From NCBI RefSeq assembly GCF_042682545.1, contig NZ_JBHUHQ010000015.1: a stretch of 64,000 nucleotides of DNA; one strand, written 5' to 3'. Source of the stretch: Ornithinibacillus salinisoli (GTDB lineage: Bacteria; Bacillota; Bacilli; Bacillales; Amphibacillaceae). The stretch's first letter is position 1; each line of letters opens with the position of its first letter. Positions 43,072-52,088 of this stretch are shown piece by piece. Position numbers and translations under genes: made by a program. Below the pieces are notes generated by a model. That model had not been told where the DNA came from, did not search any database, and saw only the letters and a program-made list of their open reading frames with translations.

Positions 43072-44417
43072 TTGCGTTATTGTTATTTGGGTTATTTTTC
43101 TTGCTAATTCTTTTACGAATACCAATTGGGATTTCCCTTGCTGTTTCTTCAATTTGCGCATTATTAGTATCTATTGGAACTAATGGATTAGATCTGATTG
43201 CAGATATCATGTATGCCAGTGTTGCTAAGTTTACTCTCCTCGCGATACCGTTTTTTATTTTGGCTGGGGTTATTATGGAGTATTCTGGTATATCAAAAAG
43301 GTTAATAAACTTTGCACAAGCTCTTGTTGGCCATTTTAAGAGTGGGATCGTATTTATAACGGTTATTGTAGCAGTTTTCTTTGCTGCTATCTCCGGATCT
43401 GGTCCTGCCACTGTAGCTGCGATTGGTGGCATGTTGATTCCTGCTTTAGTGAAAAATGGCTATAAAAAAGAGACTGCTGCAAGCCTTGTTGCAAGTTCCG
43501 GCTCGATTGGGATTATTATCCCACCTAGTATTGCATTTATCGTTTTCGCAGTAGTGGCTGGAGACCAAATTCCAGTGTCTATCGGACGATTATTTATCGC
43601 GGGTATCATTCCAGGTATTTTACTTGCGTTTGGGTTGGTCCTAGCTATGATGTATGTGCGCTGGAGAAATGACCACAAAAAAGCAAAAGTACTTACCGAA
43701 GATACAAAAACAGAAGCTGAAATTGCAGTAACAACTGAACGTGCATCCTTGAGCGAAGTCGGAAAATCCTTTTACCAAGCACTATGGGGATTATTAATCC
43801 CAGTTATTATTCTTGGAGGTATTTATGGAGGAATATTTACACCGACAGAAGCTGCGGTAGTATCGGTATTTTATGGTTTATTTGTTGGTGCAGTTATTTA
43901 CAGAGAATTAACCTTCAAAAAGCTTTATAAAATTTTTGTTGATGCATCCGTACAAACTGCAATTGTAATGTTCATTGTAAGTACGGCTTCCATCTTTGCC
44001 TACATTATAACGACAGAGCAGATTGCAAGAGATATCTCTAATTTGTTATTAGGTTTATCAGAAAATCCGATCATTATTTTGCTTCTAATTAATTTAATTT
44101 TATTGATTGCTGGCGCATTCATCGATGCTATTTCCGCATTGTACATTTTCGTACCGATTTTGATACCGGTAGTTTTGTTTTTTGATATCGATCCAACTGT
44201 ATTTGGTGTGTTTATGACGGTAAACTTAGCAATTGGATTGTTTACACCGCCAGTAGGATTGAACTTATATGTTGCGAGCGGGATATCGAATTCCTCCTTA
44301 GTAGAAATATCTAAAGCAATCATCCCATTTGTAGTAGCTGCAATAGCAGTATTGTTGCTAATTACATATGTTCCGGCTATATCAAACTTCTTGCCGGACT
44401 TATTAAAAATAGATTAA
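43068..44417 (+). CDS. TRAP transporter large membrane subunit (DctM family)
   Basis: A 449-residue polytopic protein, about 12 helices, the ion-coupled channel subunit of the transporter. Family motifs are visible: IPFFILAGVIMEYSGIS near residue 65, AAISGSGPATVAAIGG near residue 105, SGSIGIIIPPSIAFIVF near residue 144 and FTPTEAAVV near residue 258. The ATG at 43068 follows GGAGGGG and overlaps the DctQ stop. Together with the two preceding genes it forms a complete sodium-coupled importer. Confidence 0.93.
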   Translation: MIALLLFGLFFLLILLRIPIGISLAVSSICALLVSIGTNGLDLIADIMYASVAKFTLLAIPFFILAGVIMEYSGISKRLINFAQALVGHFKSGIVFITVIVAVFFAAISGSGPATVAAIGGMLIPALVKNGYKKETAASLVASSGSIGIIIPPSIAFIVFAVVAGDQIPVSIGRLFIAGIIPGILLAFGLVLAMMYVRWRNDHKKAKVLTEDTKTEAEIAVTTERASLSEVGKSFYQALWGLLIPVIILGGIYGGIFTPTEAAVVSVFYGLFVGAVIYRELTFKKLYKIFVDASVQTAIVMFIVSTASIFAYIITTEQIARDISNLLLGLSENPIIILLLINLILLIAGAFIDAISALYIFVPILIPVVLFFDIDPTVFGVFMTVNLAIGLFTPPVGLNLYVASGISNSSLVEISKAIIPFVVAAIAVLLLITYVPAISNFLPDLLKID

Positions 44418-44448
44418 GAACGAATTTATATAGAAGGGAAGGTTTTTT

Positions 44449-45213
44449 ATGGAGTTGAGGAATCAAGCTGCAATTGTAACTGGAGCCGCTGGAGGGATAG
44501 GCGGCGCATCAGCTATCAAATTAGCAGAACGTGGTGTTAATGTTACATTAGTAGATTTAAATTCATGTGAGGAAACTATTTGTAAAATTAAAGCTGTAAA
44601 TGAAGAAGTTCACGTGTTAGAAAAACTCGGTGATATCCGTAATGCTTCTTTTGTGAATGAGGTTGTCGAGGATACAGTTCGTGAATTTGGTAATGTTCAT
44701 ATTTTAGTTAATAATGCTGGTACTTGTGGAAGAGTTGATTTGGAAGAAATGACGGAAGAGATTTGGTACCGAGATATGGATACTAATGTAAAAGCTGCTT
44801 ATTTATTTATGCAAGCAGTCGTCTATCCACATATGTTGAAAAATAATTATGGCCGGATTGTAAATATTAGCTCTGTGTCAGGGATAAATGGTGGAGTTTT
44901 GTCTAGCCATGTAGGGTCCAAAAAAGGTCGTTCAGGTCCAGCTTATGCAGCATCAAAAGGTGCTTTGATTGCTTTAACGAAATGGGTTGCTAAGGAATTA
45001 GGGGAGTTTGGGATTACATGCAACTCAGTTGCTCCAGGTGCAACGCAGACGGGAATTACACAGGGCTTAGACTATAATTATGACCAGCAAGTAATTAAAC
45101 GAATGGGGACGCCTGAGGATATTGCGGAAGCGGTTCGCTATTTTGCATCACCTTCCGCAGGGTATACTACTGCACAAACATTGCGTGTTGATGGAGGTGT
45201 AGACATTGGCTAA
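44449..45213 (+). CDS. SDR-family oxidoreductase (FabG-like)
   Basis: A 254-residue short-chain dehydrogenase. TGAAGGIGGASA binds the dinucleotide, NNAGT is the structural motif, NISSVSG gives the Ser and PAYAASKGAL the Tyr and Lys of the triad; SVAPGATQTGIT and a C-terminal LRVDGG end follow. An insertion (SSHVGSKKGRSG) precedes the catalytic Tyr. It most likely oxidises or reduces a hydroxyl in the pathway served by the TRAP importer. Strong AGAAGGGAAGG site. Confidence 0.9.
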   Translation: MELRNQAAIVTGAAGGIGGASAIKLAERGVNVTLVDLNSCEETICKIKAVNEEVHVLEKLGDIRNASFVNEVVEDTVREFGNVHILVNNAGTCGRVDLEEMTEEIWYRDMDTNVKAAYLFMQAVVYPHMLKNNYGRIVNISSVSGINGGVLSSHVGSKKGRSGPAYAASKGALIALTKWVAKELGEFGITCNSVAPGATQTGITQGLDYNYDQQVIKRMGTPEDIAEAVRYFASPSAGYTTAQTLRVDGGVDIG

Positions 45214-45694
45214 AAAGTATTCCAAAGAACAAATTCAAAGTGTCATAGGAACTAATGACCAATGTGTGATGGGAAGACTAACAAAAGGTGTTGATTTGTT
45301 TGAGGGGATTATCCAGGCTTGTGAAGAGCACGGAATAAAGACAGCGAGTTTTCAGTGTATTGGTTCTTTATCACAAGTAGGATTTGTTCAAATTGCCTTG
45401 AATGAGGAAAAAGAAATTGGTTATTCTGATCCAATTTATCTAGAGAGTCCAGTTGAGTTGTTAGCGGGAACAGGATTTATAGGTCTTGATGCCGATGGTG
45501 AGTTGGATATTCATTACCATGGGCTTTTTGTCGATAGTAAAGGAACGATATCTGGAGGACATTTTTTACGTGGGGAAAATCCCACTGCTGTAACAATTGA
45601 ATATGTCATTCAGCCAACTAATGATATCCATTTGCAACGAAACATTGATCCGGTGTGGAATCTGCCAGTATTTCAATTTACAGAAAGGAGTTAA
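45206..45694 (+). CDS. PCC/DUF296-domain protein
   Basis: A 162-residue protein that consists of a single PCC (plant and prokaryote conserved, DUF296) domain. The typical pattern is ASFQCIGSLSQVGF, LLAGTGFIG, then LDIHYHGLFVD and ISGGHFLRGENP, the His residues of which form a metal site in relatives. TTG start overlapping the SDR stop, with GGAGGTG 8 bases upstream. Bacterial PCC proteins have no general role; its fixed place between an SDR and a CoA ligase suggests a metabolic function, possibly on the pathway intermediate. Confidence 0.85.
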   Translation: MAKKYSKEQIQSVIGTNDQCVMGRLTKGVDLFEGIIQACEEHGIKTASFQCIGSLSQVGFVQIALNEEKEIGYSDPIYLESPVELLAGTGFIGLDADGELDIHYHGLFVDSKGTISGGHFLRGENPTAVTIEYVIQPTNDIHLQRNIDPVWNLPVFQFTERS

Positions 45695-45702
45695 TCATCG
45701 AT

Positions 45703-47196
45703 ATGGAAACAATAGGTTCTCAAGCTAACAAAGTTATACGCGCATATCCAAATAAAACAGCGGTTAAATTTGAAGTAAAGTCAATTACCTATGAAACGCT
45801 ATATTCACGTGCAATGGCAATTACGGCTTTTTTGAGAAACAAGGGTCTGAAAAAAGGCGATCGCTTCGGTGTCCTTATGTCTAATAGATTAGAATATGTC
45901 GAATTAGATTTAGCGGCTGCTTATGGTGGTTTTGTTAAAGTTCCACTTAATTATAAGCTTCATCCAAATGAGCATAAATTTCAAATTGAGGACGCGGATT
46001 TATCTATATTAATTGGGGAAGAGGAGCTAATAAAACTAATTGATGTTGAGGTGGAGAGTGTTTTCGTTGGAGATGAATATGATCAAGCGTTGACTGATCA
46101 TATTGGAGAGGTCGTAAATGAAGAGGTAAATGAAAATGATTTATTTGCGATCATGTACACTTCTGGAACAACTGGTAATCCTAAGGGGGTTATGCTAAGT
46201 CATAAAAATATTCTGGCAGGAGCAATATCTTTGAGTTTAGTTTGTGAAGTGAATAACCAGGATGTTATTGGACATGTAGCTCCTCTAACTCACGGAAGTA
46301 ATTTCTTATCTCATGTGGCGTGGCTACACGGGACAACGCAAGTTATCTATAACAAATTTAATCCAGAAGACTTTATCGATGATATAGAACAGGATAAAGT
46401 ATCCGTTATTTTCTTAGTTCCGACGATGGTTAACTTAATGATCCAGCATCCTCAATTTGATTCTAGTAAACTAGCTGGGGTGAAATCTATTAATATGGCA
46501 GGTTCACCAATTGCTGCTAGTAAGCTGAAGTTGGCATTAGATAAACTGGGGCCGAAGTTTGTAGAAACATATGGCCAAGTGGAAGCACCGATGTGTATTA
46601 CTGTTATGCCTAGAGATGAAATTTCTCATCGCCTGGAATCCTGTGGAAGAACAGGTGCATTTGTTGAAATGAAGATCGTTGATTCAGATGGAAAGGAAGT
46701 TCCCACGGGTGAGATTGGTGAGATTATATGTAAAGGCTCCTTGGTAATGCGGGGATATTGGAATAATGAAGAAGCAACAGAAAAAACGTTGATCGATGGT
46801 TGGTTACAGACGGGAGATCTCGGCTGGGTAGACAATGAGGGATATTTGCACATTGTAGATCGGATCAAAGATGTCATTATTTCTGGTGGTGTTAATATAT
46901 ACCCTCGTGAAGTGGAAGAGGTATTGAACAAACATAGTGGTGTAAAGGAAACATGTGTCATTGGTATTCCGGATGAAAAATGGGGCGAATCCATTGTTGC
47001 CTATGTCGTTCCAAACGGAAAAGAAATTATTGATGCAGAAGAACTGGTTGAGCTATGTAAACAACATTTAGCTAGCTTTAAAAAGCCTAAAGAAGTTCAT
47101 ATCGTTGATAGTCTTCCAAAAAGCTCTTATGGAAAAATACTGAAGCGTGAGTTGAAAAAGCAGCATCTTGAAACGGTAGGAGTTGTTAAGGAATGA
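45703..47196 (+). CDS. AMP-dependent acyl-CoA synthetase/ligase
   Basis: A 497-residue adenylate-forming enzyme. The AMP-binding signature YTSGTTGNPKGVMLSHKN lies near residue 156, ETYGQVEAP near residue 288, LQTGDLGWVDNEGYLHIVDRIKDVI near residue 367 and the C-terminal catalytic Lys in KSSYGKILKRELKK near residue 475. It activates a carboxylic acid to its CoA ester. The ATG at 45703 is 12 bases from AAAGGAG, a long spacing. The next gene overlaps its stop (ATGA). The acid is probably the product of the preceding oxidation steps. Confidence 0.93.
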   Translation: METIGSQANKVIRAYPNKTAVKFEVKSITYETLYSRAMAITAFLRNKGLKKGDRFGVLMSNRLEYVELDLAAAYGGFVKVPLNYKLHPNEHKFQIEDADLSILIGEEELIKLIDVEVESVFVGDEYDQALTDHIGEVVNEEVNENDLFAIMYTSGTTGNPKGVMLSHKNILAGAISLSLVCEVNNQDVIGHVAPLTHGSNFLSHVAWLHGTTQVIYNKFNPEDFIDDIEQDKVSVIFLVPTMVNLMIQHPQFDSSKLAGVKSINMAGSPIAASKLKLALDKLGPKFVETYGQVEAPMCITVMPRDEISHRLESCGRTGAFVEMKIVDSDGKEVPTGEIGEIICKGSLVMRGYWNNEEATEKTLIDGWLQTGDLGWVDNEGYLHIVDRIKDVIISGGVNIYPREVEEVLNKHSGVKETCVIGIPDEKWGESIVAYVVPNGKEIIDAEELVELCKQHLASFKKPKEVHIVDSLPKSSYGKILKRELKKQHLETVGVVKE

Positions 47197-48323
47197 GTGT
47201 ATATGTACATGGTGTTGGAATGACTCAGTTTGGAAAATTTGAAGATCGTACATTAAAGGATTTGCTGTTAGATGCTTCCATTGATGCTTTAAACGATGCG
47301 GGAAATCCTGAAGTAGATGCTGTTTTCGTGGGAAATTTTATGAGTGGTTCGATTTATAACCAAGAAATCCTTGGTGCAATTGTGGCCAATGACTTAGGTC
47401 TAGGCTATATTCCGACAGCAAAAGTGGAAGGGGCATGTGCTTCTGGTGGTATTGCAGTTCGTCAGGCGATATTAGGAATTATCAGTGGTGAATATGAAAC
47501 GGTACTGGTTGCTGGAGTGGAAAAAATGAAGCACGTATCAACAGTAGAGGTGACCAAAGCGATCAACGCTGCGATGGATAATGATTCCAATGAAAAACAT
47601 GCGGGACTTACATTCCCAGGATTTTTTGGTGTGTTGGCTAATCGTTATTTTTATGAAACGGAAGCTACGAAGGAACATCTAGCAATGGTAGCTTTAAAGA
47701 ATAGGAAAAATGCATTAAATAATCCACTTGCTCAGTTTAAGAAAGCAACTTCCATAGAGGAGGTTTTGGAGGCACGGATGATCACCGAACCACTAGGGTT
47801 ATTTGATTGTTCACCTACAACTGATGGAGCTGCAGCTCTTGTTATTTCAAAGAAAAAATCGGATATTAAAGTATTGGCAAGTGCACAAGCCTCTGGACCA
47901 ACACAAATGCAAAATGCAGATGATTTATTATCGATACCTGCTGTTGGTGAATCTGGTAGGCTTGCATATGAAAAAGCTGGTGTAGGCCCAAAGGATATTG
48001 ATGTAGTGGAGATTCACGATTGCTTCACTATGACAGAAATTATTTCTTCGGAGGAACTTGGATTCTTTAATAAGCGGGAAGGTTATTTAGCAGTTGAGCA
48101 GGGTAAGACCAAGCAAAATGGGGAAGTGCCAATTAATACAAGTGGTGGATTATTATCCAAGGGACATCCAATTGGAGCAACCGGTATTTCTCAACTTTAT
48201 CAAATTGTGTTGCAATTGCGTGGCATGGCACCAAACCAGGTTGAAGGAGCTAGAATCGGTTTAGCACAAAATTTAGGTGGAACGGGATCTTACTCTACCG
48301 TCCACATTCTGGAAAGGGTGTAA
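47193..48323 (+). CDS. Thiolase-family protein (SCP2/acetyl-CoA acetyltransferase-like)
   Basis: A 376-residue thiolase fold protein of the nonspecific-lipid-transfer/SCPx group. The nucleophilic Cys is in EGACASGG near residue 82, EIHDCFTMTE near residue 272 supplies the HDCF motif, and GGLLSKGHPIGATG near residue 313 the GHP motif. It is paired with a DUF35 protein, an arrangement known from thiolases and from side-chain retro-aldolases such as Ltp2. Either thiolytic or aldol cleavage of the CoA ester is possible. Confidence 0.9.
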   Translation: MSVYVHGVGMTQFGKFEDRTLKDLLLDASIDALNDAGNPEVDAVFVGNFMSGSIYNQEILGAIVANDLGLGYIPTAKVEGACASGGIAVRQAILGIISGEYETVLVAGVEKMKHVSTVEVTKAINAAMDNDSNEKHAGLTFPGFFGVLANRYFYETEATKEHLAMVALKNRKNALNNPLAQFKKATSIEEVLEARMITEPLGLFDCSPTTDGAAALVISKKKSDIKVLASAQASGPTQMQNADDLLSIPAVGESGRLAYEKAGVGPKDIDVVEIHDCFTMTEIISSEELGFFNKREGYLAVEQGKTKQNGEVPINTSGGLLSKGHPIGATGISQLYQIVLQLRGMAPNQVEGARIGLAQNLGGTGSYSTVHILERV

Positions 48324-48327
48324 CTAG

Positions 48328-48633
48328 ATGAAAGCATATAAATGTAGTGAATGTGGTTATAAGTCTATTACGAAAAAATACTACTGTCCAGAGTGTAGAG
48401 CAACAGCGTATGAGATTGTCGATGTCTCAGGAGACGGAACTGTGTATAGCTATACAACCATTCATATAGCTCCACCAGAATTTGCAGATCTAGCACCTTA
48501 TCAAGTAGTGTTAATTGAACTATCCAATAAGCTGAAAGTAACAGGATTTATGAAAGACAAAGTAAACATTGGAGATAAAGTAACAATTAAAGAAATAAAA
48601 GATAGTACCTACGTATTTGAAAAAGTCAGTTAG
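48328..48633 (+). CDS. DUF35 zinc-ribbon/OB-fold protein, thiolase partner
   Basis: A 101-residue protein of the DUF35 type. Residues 5-24 form a rubredoxin-like zinc ribbon with two CxxC knuckles (CSECGYKS and CPECR); the rest is an OB fold starting GDGTVYSYTTIHIAPPEF. Such proteins form complexes with the adjacent thiolase or aldolase and bind acyl-CoA. It begins 4 bases after the thiolase stop with AAAGGGTG as its site. Last gene of the operon. Confidence 0.9.
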   Translation: MKAYKCSECGYKSITKKYYCPECRATAYEIVDVSGDGTVYSYTTIHIAPPEFADLAPYQVVLIELSNKLKVTGFMKDKVNIGDKVTIKEIKDSTYVFEKVS

Positions 48634-48764
48634 GAAAGACACATTTTTAGAGAGCGGATGGATAAAGTGGGGCGACATTGGGTCTGCCCCTAAGTTACCT
48701 ATTGGCAAACGTTTTTAATCTAAAGGATAATTTCAACTGTACTCGATGAGGACTAACTTTATAG

Positions 48765-48932
48765 GCTGGTGGAAGTTTTGTTAGGGATGGAAGAGGTATC
48801 AAGTATAGAGATGAAAATGCAAAAGAGGCATCACTTAAATATGAAGGCGGTACAATGGAACATTTAGAATTTGTGACCGTGCTAGCAAACCCTACAAAAG
48901 AAAGATGCCATGAATTAGTTGAATTATTATGA
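48765..48932 (+). pseudogene. C-terminal fragment of an unrecognised protein
   Basis: An open frame without start codon or ribosome binding site reads AGGSFVRDGRGIKYRDENAK, later GGTMEHLEFVTVLANPTKER, and ends at TGA 48930-48932. The composition looks like real protein. A stop (TAG) directly precedes it. I do not recognise the family; it is probably what is left of a longer gene next to the operon. Confidence 0.4.
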
Positions 48933-48992
48933 AATAATTTTTCTGGGATGAGGGAAAAGCTCCTTGTTCTATTGTTCATTTACAAGGTGTAG

Positions 48993-49046
48993 CCACACAA
49001 ATTAAGTGTATGAGGTTATTTTACTACACAATTTGTGTGGTTTTTG
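48993..49046 (+). terminator. Strong hairpin terminator
   Basis: CCACACAAATT (48993-49003) pairs perfectly with AATTTGTGTGG (49030-49040), extended by an inner GTGTA/TACAC pairing, and is followed by TTTTTG. It closes the region of the catabolic operon. Confidence 0.8.
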
Positions 49047-49342
49047 TATTTTCAAAAGGAAAGCATGGGATGGATCTCGTGCATATTTTATATGAGATGA
49101 AAAATTACTTGAAGCTTGGCTTGTTTCATTTCCCAAATTAAAAAGGAATCTCGAGATGTAATGGGGTAGCAGTAGGATTTTTCTTATCTTAAAACAGAAG
49201 ATCTAAAAGTGGCTTCTATGTGTTGATGGCTATCACTTATAACACATATATATAAGTAAAAATCATCACATTAGCAAATACTATGATGAACAAATAACCT
49301 GCCTTGGTTAAGGATACTTCAGTGGGAGGTAGGAAAAATACG

Positions 49343-49918
49343 ATGTTCCAAAAGTTATTAGACTGGTTTCAAGCCATCGGAGAGCCTGGTTTATATTTTG
49401 TCATGTTATTGGAAGGATCTTCTTTACCCTTCCCGGGAGTTATACTAGTGCTATCATTTGGTTACATATTGTCTCCAAGTTATGTTGATGCTATTTTGCT
49501 GGCAGCAAAAATGAGTTTGTGTTACAGTCTTGCCAGCTTATTTCCTTATTTCCTGGCAAGGAAACTGAAAAAAGTTACTTCTAACCGATATATTAATAAG
49601 GGATTTGATAAAGCGGAGACGTTTTTTAATCGGTATGGGATATGGAGTATAGCCTTATCACGTCCATTTGGTATTGGAAATTATATTTCGTATGTTGCAG
49701 GGTTGAGCAAGGTTAATGTAGCGAATTTTTTAATTTTAACATGTATTGGGATTTATCCTTGGTCGTACGCAATGATTATGCTTGGTAACTATTTTAATGG
49801 GAGTTATGATGCATTTAGACAATTTTTTGAATCCTATCGATTGTATATTTATGGGGCATTTGTTATTTTAGTGATCGGAATTGTTGTATATTGGTTGGTT
49901 AGAAGGTCGAAGAGATGA
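49343..49918 (+). CDS. DedA-family membrane protein
   Basis: A 191-residue membrane protein of the DedA (SNARE-associated) family. EGSSLPFPGVILVLSFGY near residue 23 is the conserved first re-entrant segment; RYGIWSIALSRPFGIGNYISYVAGL near residue 105 includes the conserved Arg of the second. Four to five helices. The ATG at 49343 follows GGGAGGTAGG; the GTG/ATG region at 49304 has no site. Recent work links the family to lipid-carrier recycling across the membrane; the substrate here is unknown. Confidence 0.87.
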   Translation: MFQKLLDWFQAIGEPGLYFVMLLEGSSLPFPGVILVLSFGYILSPSYVDAILLAAKMSLCYSLASLFPYFLARKLKKVTSNRYINKGFDKAETFFNRYGIWSIALSRPFGIGNYISYVAGLSKVNVANFLILTCIGIYPWSYAMIMLGNYFNGSYDAFRQFFESYRLYIYGAFVILVIGIVVYWLVRRSKR

Positions 49919-50055
49919 GGCTGAGGATGGAGTGACACTCGGAATCATTTGGGTGGTGGCTTGATATAAGTAGGAAAGGAAAGAAAATCTTTACAGCAAG
50001 CCTTCAGTAATAGATTTTTATACATTTTAAAAATTAAATTGATGAAACCAAAAGT

Positions 50056-50088
50056 AACCGCTAATCTAATATAGTGGTTTCTTTTTTT
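50056..50088 (+). terminator. Terminator before the sigma factor gene
   Basis: AACCGCTA pairs with TAGTGGTT (one wobble) around an 8-nt loop, followed by C and seven T residues. Confidence 0.7.
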
Positions 50089-50129
50089 AGTACATAATAT
50101 CTAGATTATTAATTCTTTCTACAAATAAA

Positions 50130-50157
50130 TGCAACGATTTCTACCCCTTCAGCCGTC
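50130..50157 (+). promoter_or_regulatory. Candidate ECF-type promoter of the sigma factor operon
   Basis: TGCAAC at 50130-50135 and CGTC at 50154-50157 are separated by 18 bases. Bacillus ECF sigma promoters have AAC-containing -35 and CGTC-like -10 elements at nearly this spacing. It lies 22 bases before the sigma factor start, as expected for autoregulation. Confidence 0.5.
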
Positions 50158-50179
50158 AAGTATAGGAAAGGAGGACAAC

Positions 50180-50704
50180 ATGTATACGATACACGATGTA
50201 AAAAAAGCCGTAAAAGGAAATAAAAAAGCCTTTGAAAAAATCATTCTTGCAGAAAAACATAGGCTTTACCGAATTGCTTTTCTATACGTAAAAAATGAAA
50301 ATGATGCTGTGGATATCGTTCAGGATTCAACGTACAAATCTTTAATCTCTATCGGGAAAATAAAAGATGTTAACCAAGTTTCTGCTTGGCTTAAAAGAAT
50401 AACCATCAATTGTGCCATTGACTTTCTAAGGCGCCAGAAAAAAATCGTCCCATTTGAAAACGGAAATGTTGATTTAAAAGAAGAACGAACTATTCATTCC
50501 GAAGAAAAAATAGATCTATATCAACTATTAGATTACTTAAATGAAAGAGATAAAACGGTTATTATTCTAAAATACTACGAGGATTTAACTAATCGAGAAA
50601 TAGCTGATATTCTACAATGTCCGGAGGGAACAGTTAAATCATCATTGCATCGGTCACTTAAATTATTGAAAGGAAAGATAGAGGAGGACTATATGAATGG
50701 GTAA
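50180..50704 (+). CDS. ECF-type RNA polymerase sigma factor
   Basis: A 174-residue sigma-70 family protein with only regions 2 and 4. Region 2: YRIAFLYVKNENDAVDIVQDSTYKSL and AWLKRITINCAIDFLRRQKK. Region 4: DLTNREIADILQCPEGTVKSSLHRSLKLLK. The ATG at 50180 has an AAAGGAGG site; a frame from 50129 would run through the probable ECF promoter and is rejected. The start of the next gene, a likely anti-sigma factor, overlaps its stop by 8 bases. Confidence 0.93.
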   Translation: MYTIHDVKKAVKGNKKAFEKIILAEKHRLYRIAFLYVKNENDAVDIVQDSTYKSLISIGKIKDVNQVSAWLKRITINCAIDFLRRQKKIVPFENGNVDLKEERTIHSEEKIDLYQLLDYLNERDKTVIILKYYEDLTNREIADILQCPEGTVKSSLHRSLKLLKGKIEEDYMNG

Positions 50705-52067
50705 TGAAATAGAGAACTTTAAAGAGAAAATTAATGCGATTCCGATTCCGGAAGATCAGTTGAACTCTGCAATTACTGGTTCTATTTCTTCTGCTAAAAA
50801 AAGACCTAGAAAGGTCAGTTACGTTATCGCAGTGGCTGCTACCCTAATGGTAATTCTATTCGGATCTGCATTTGTTTCTCCTGCTATGGCTAAGATTTTT
50901 AGCCAGGTCCCATTAGTTGGGAGTGTATTGTCTTATTTTGATACTGGATTAGAACAAGCCTCAAATGAAGGTCTTGTAACAAGTGTTGGGGAAACGTTTG
51001 TTGATCGAGATATTCCGATAACGATTACAGAAGTATACTATGATAATTTTCGATTAGTAGTTGGATACTCCATCCCAATTCAAGAACAAATGGATGATTA
51101 CAAAGCGTTGGAAACAGAGATTAAAATGAGAGTGGATGATCAGATAGTCACAGGTATGAACACACATAGTACGGTAAAAGATGACCTTGTTCTCGGAACG
51201 ATTGAGACCAATGTCAGGCTACCGGAAAGTTTTACTTTAGATATTAGCTTTAGTGAAGTGTTTAATAAAATAGGCGACTGGAGTTTTCAACTACCTGTAA
51301 GAAAAAATACAGATGCACTAGTCTACGATGTAACGAAAACAAAGGAAATGGATGCTTATACATTTGAAGTAGTTGATGTTCAATTAGCACCTAGTGGAAC
51401 GAAAATCCATATGAAACTGGATACGCCAATGAGTGAAGATACAACTTATGATTTTCTTGTTTATAACCATAATGGGGAAAAACTGGAACTCCTAGAGGAA
51501 GATAAGAAAACCATTCCTTTAGTCAATTTTGAAAAGGATGTTGTAAAGACGAGCGCGTTATATGAACCATCTGAGGATCATGTATTTACTATCATTCCTG
51601 CTTTATATGATGATGGAAAATTAATCGAGATGAAGAAATTAGCGATTGTGGTTGATTTGAGTACTGTTAAGGGGAAGGAGATTTCCAATGAAGCAGCCAA
51701 TTATGGGCTAATAGACGATAAGGTCGATCAAGAAACCTTCTTAAGAAATTATATGGTCGAGGAAATTGGTAGTGAATTGGGAATTGAGCTAGGAGAATAT
51801 TCTAAAGCTGAAGTAACGGTTTTAAGTCTTGAATTTGCAAGTGATTTTCAAAAAGAGCAGAAAATAAATAAAAAGAATGTGGTGAAGACTACTGCTCTAA
51901 TAGAAGAGAGTTCGAACGCAAATGCATACGTCGTCTATAAGACGGAGGATGGAATAAATCATATCTTCGAGGCAGAGAAAGTAAGAGATAAATGGAAAAT
52001 TACTGATTCGTATACTTTTGAAGGGAAGACGATTGTTGATCTAGAAATGTTATATGATAATCAGTAG
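50697..52067 (+). CDS. DUF4179-type membrane anti-sigma factor
   Basis: A 456-residue protein. About 45 cytoplasmic residues (likely the sigma-binding part) precede one transmembrane helix at about 43-62 (VIAVAATLMVILFGSAFV). The large outer part starts with the DUF4179 pattern (SPAMAKIFSQVPLVGSVLSYF) and continues as beta-rich domains with LVVGYSIP, as in DUF4179/DUF5643 proteins. Proteins of this layout are encoded directly after ECF sigma genes in Bacillaceae and hold them at the membrane. The signal it senses is unknown. Confidence 0.85.
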   Translation: MGNEIENFKEKINAIPIPEDQLNSAITGSISSAKKRPRKVSYVIAVAATLMVILFGSAFVSPAMAKIFSQVPLVGSVLSYFDTGLEQASNEGLVTSVGETFVDRDIPITITEVYYDNFRLVVGYSIPIQEQMDDYKALETEIKMRVDDQIVTGMNTHSTVKDDLVLGTIETNVRLPESFTLDISFSEVFNKIGDWSFQLPVRKNTDALVYDVTKTKEMDAYTFEVVDVQLAPSGTKIHMKLDTPMSEDTTYDFLVYNHNGEKLELLEEDKKTIPLVNFEKDVVKTSALYEPSEDHVFTIIPALYDDGKLIEMKKLAIVVDLSTVKGKEISNEAANYGLIDDKVDQETFLRNYMVEEIGSELGIELGEYSKAEVTVLSLEFASDFQKEQKINKKNVVKTTALIEESSNANAYVVYKTEDGINHIFEAEKVRDKWKITDSYTFEGKTIVDLEMLYDNQ

Positions 52068-52088
52068 AAGTAAATTATTATTGGATGA

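Noticed and set aside
43025..43432. 135-codon minus-strand frame opposite the DctM gene
   Set aside because: Shadow of the coding strand of a conserved membrane protein; no ribosome binding site and no recognisable domain.
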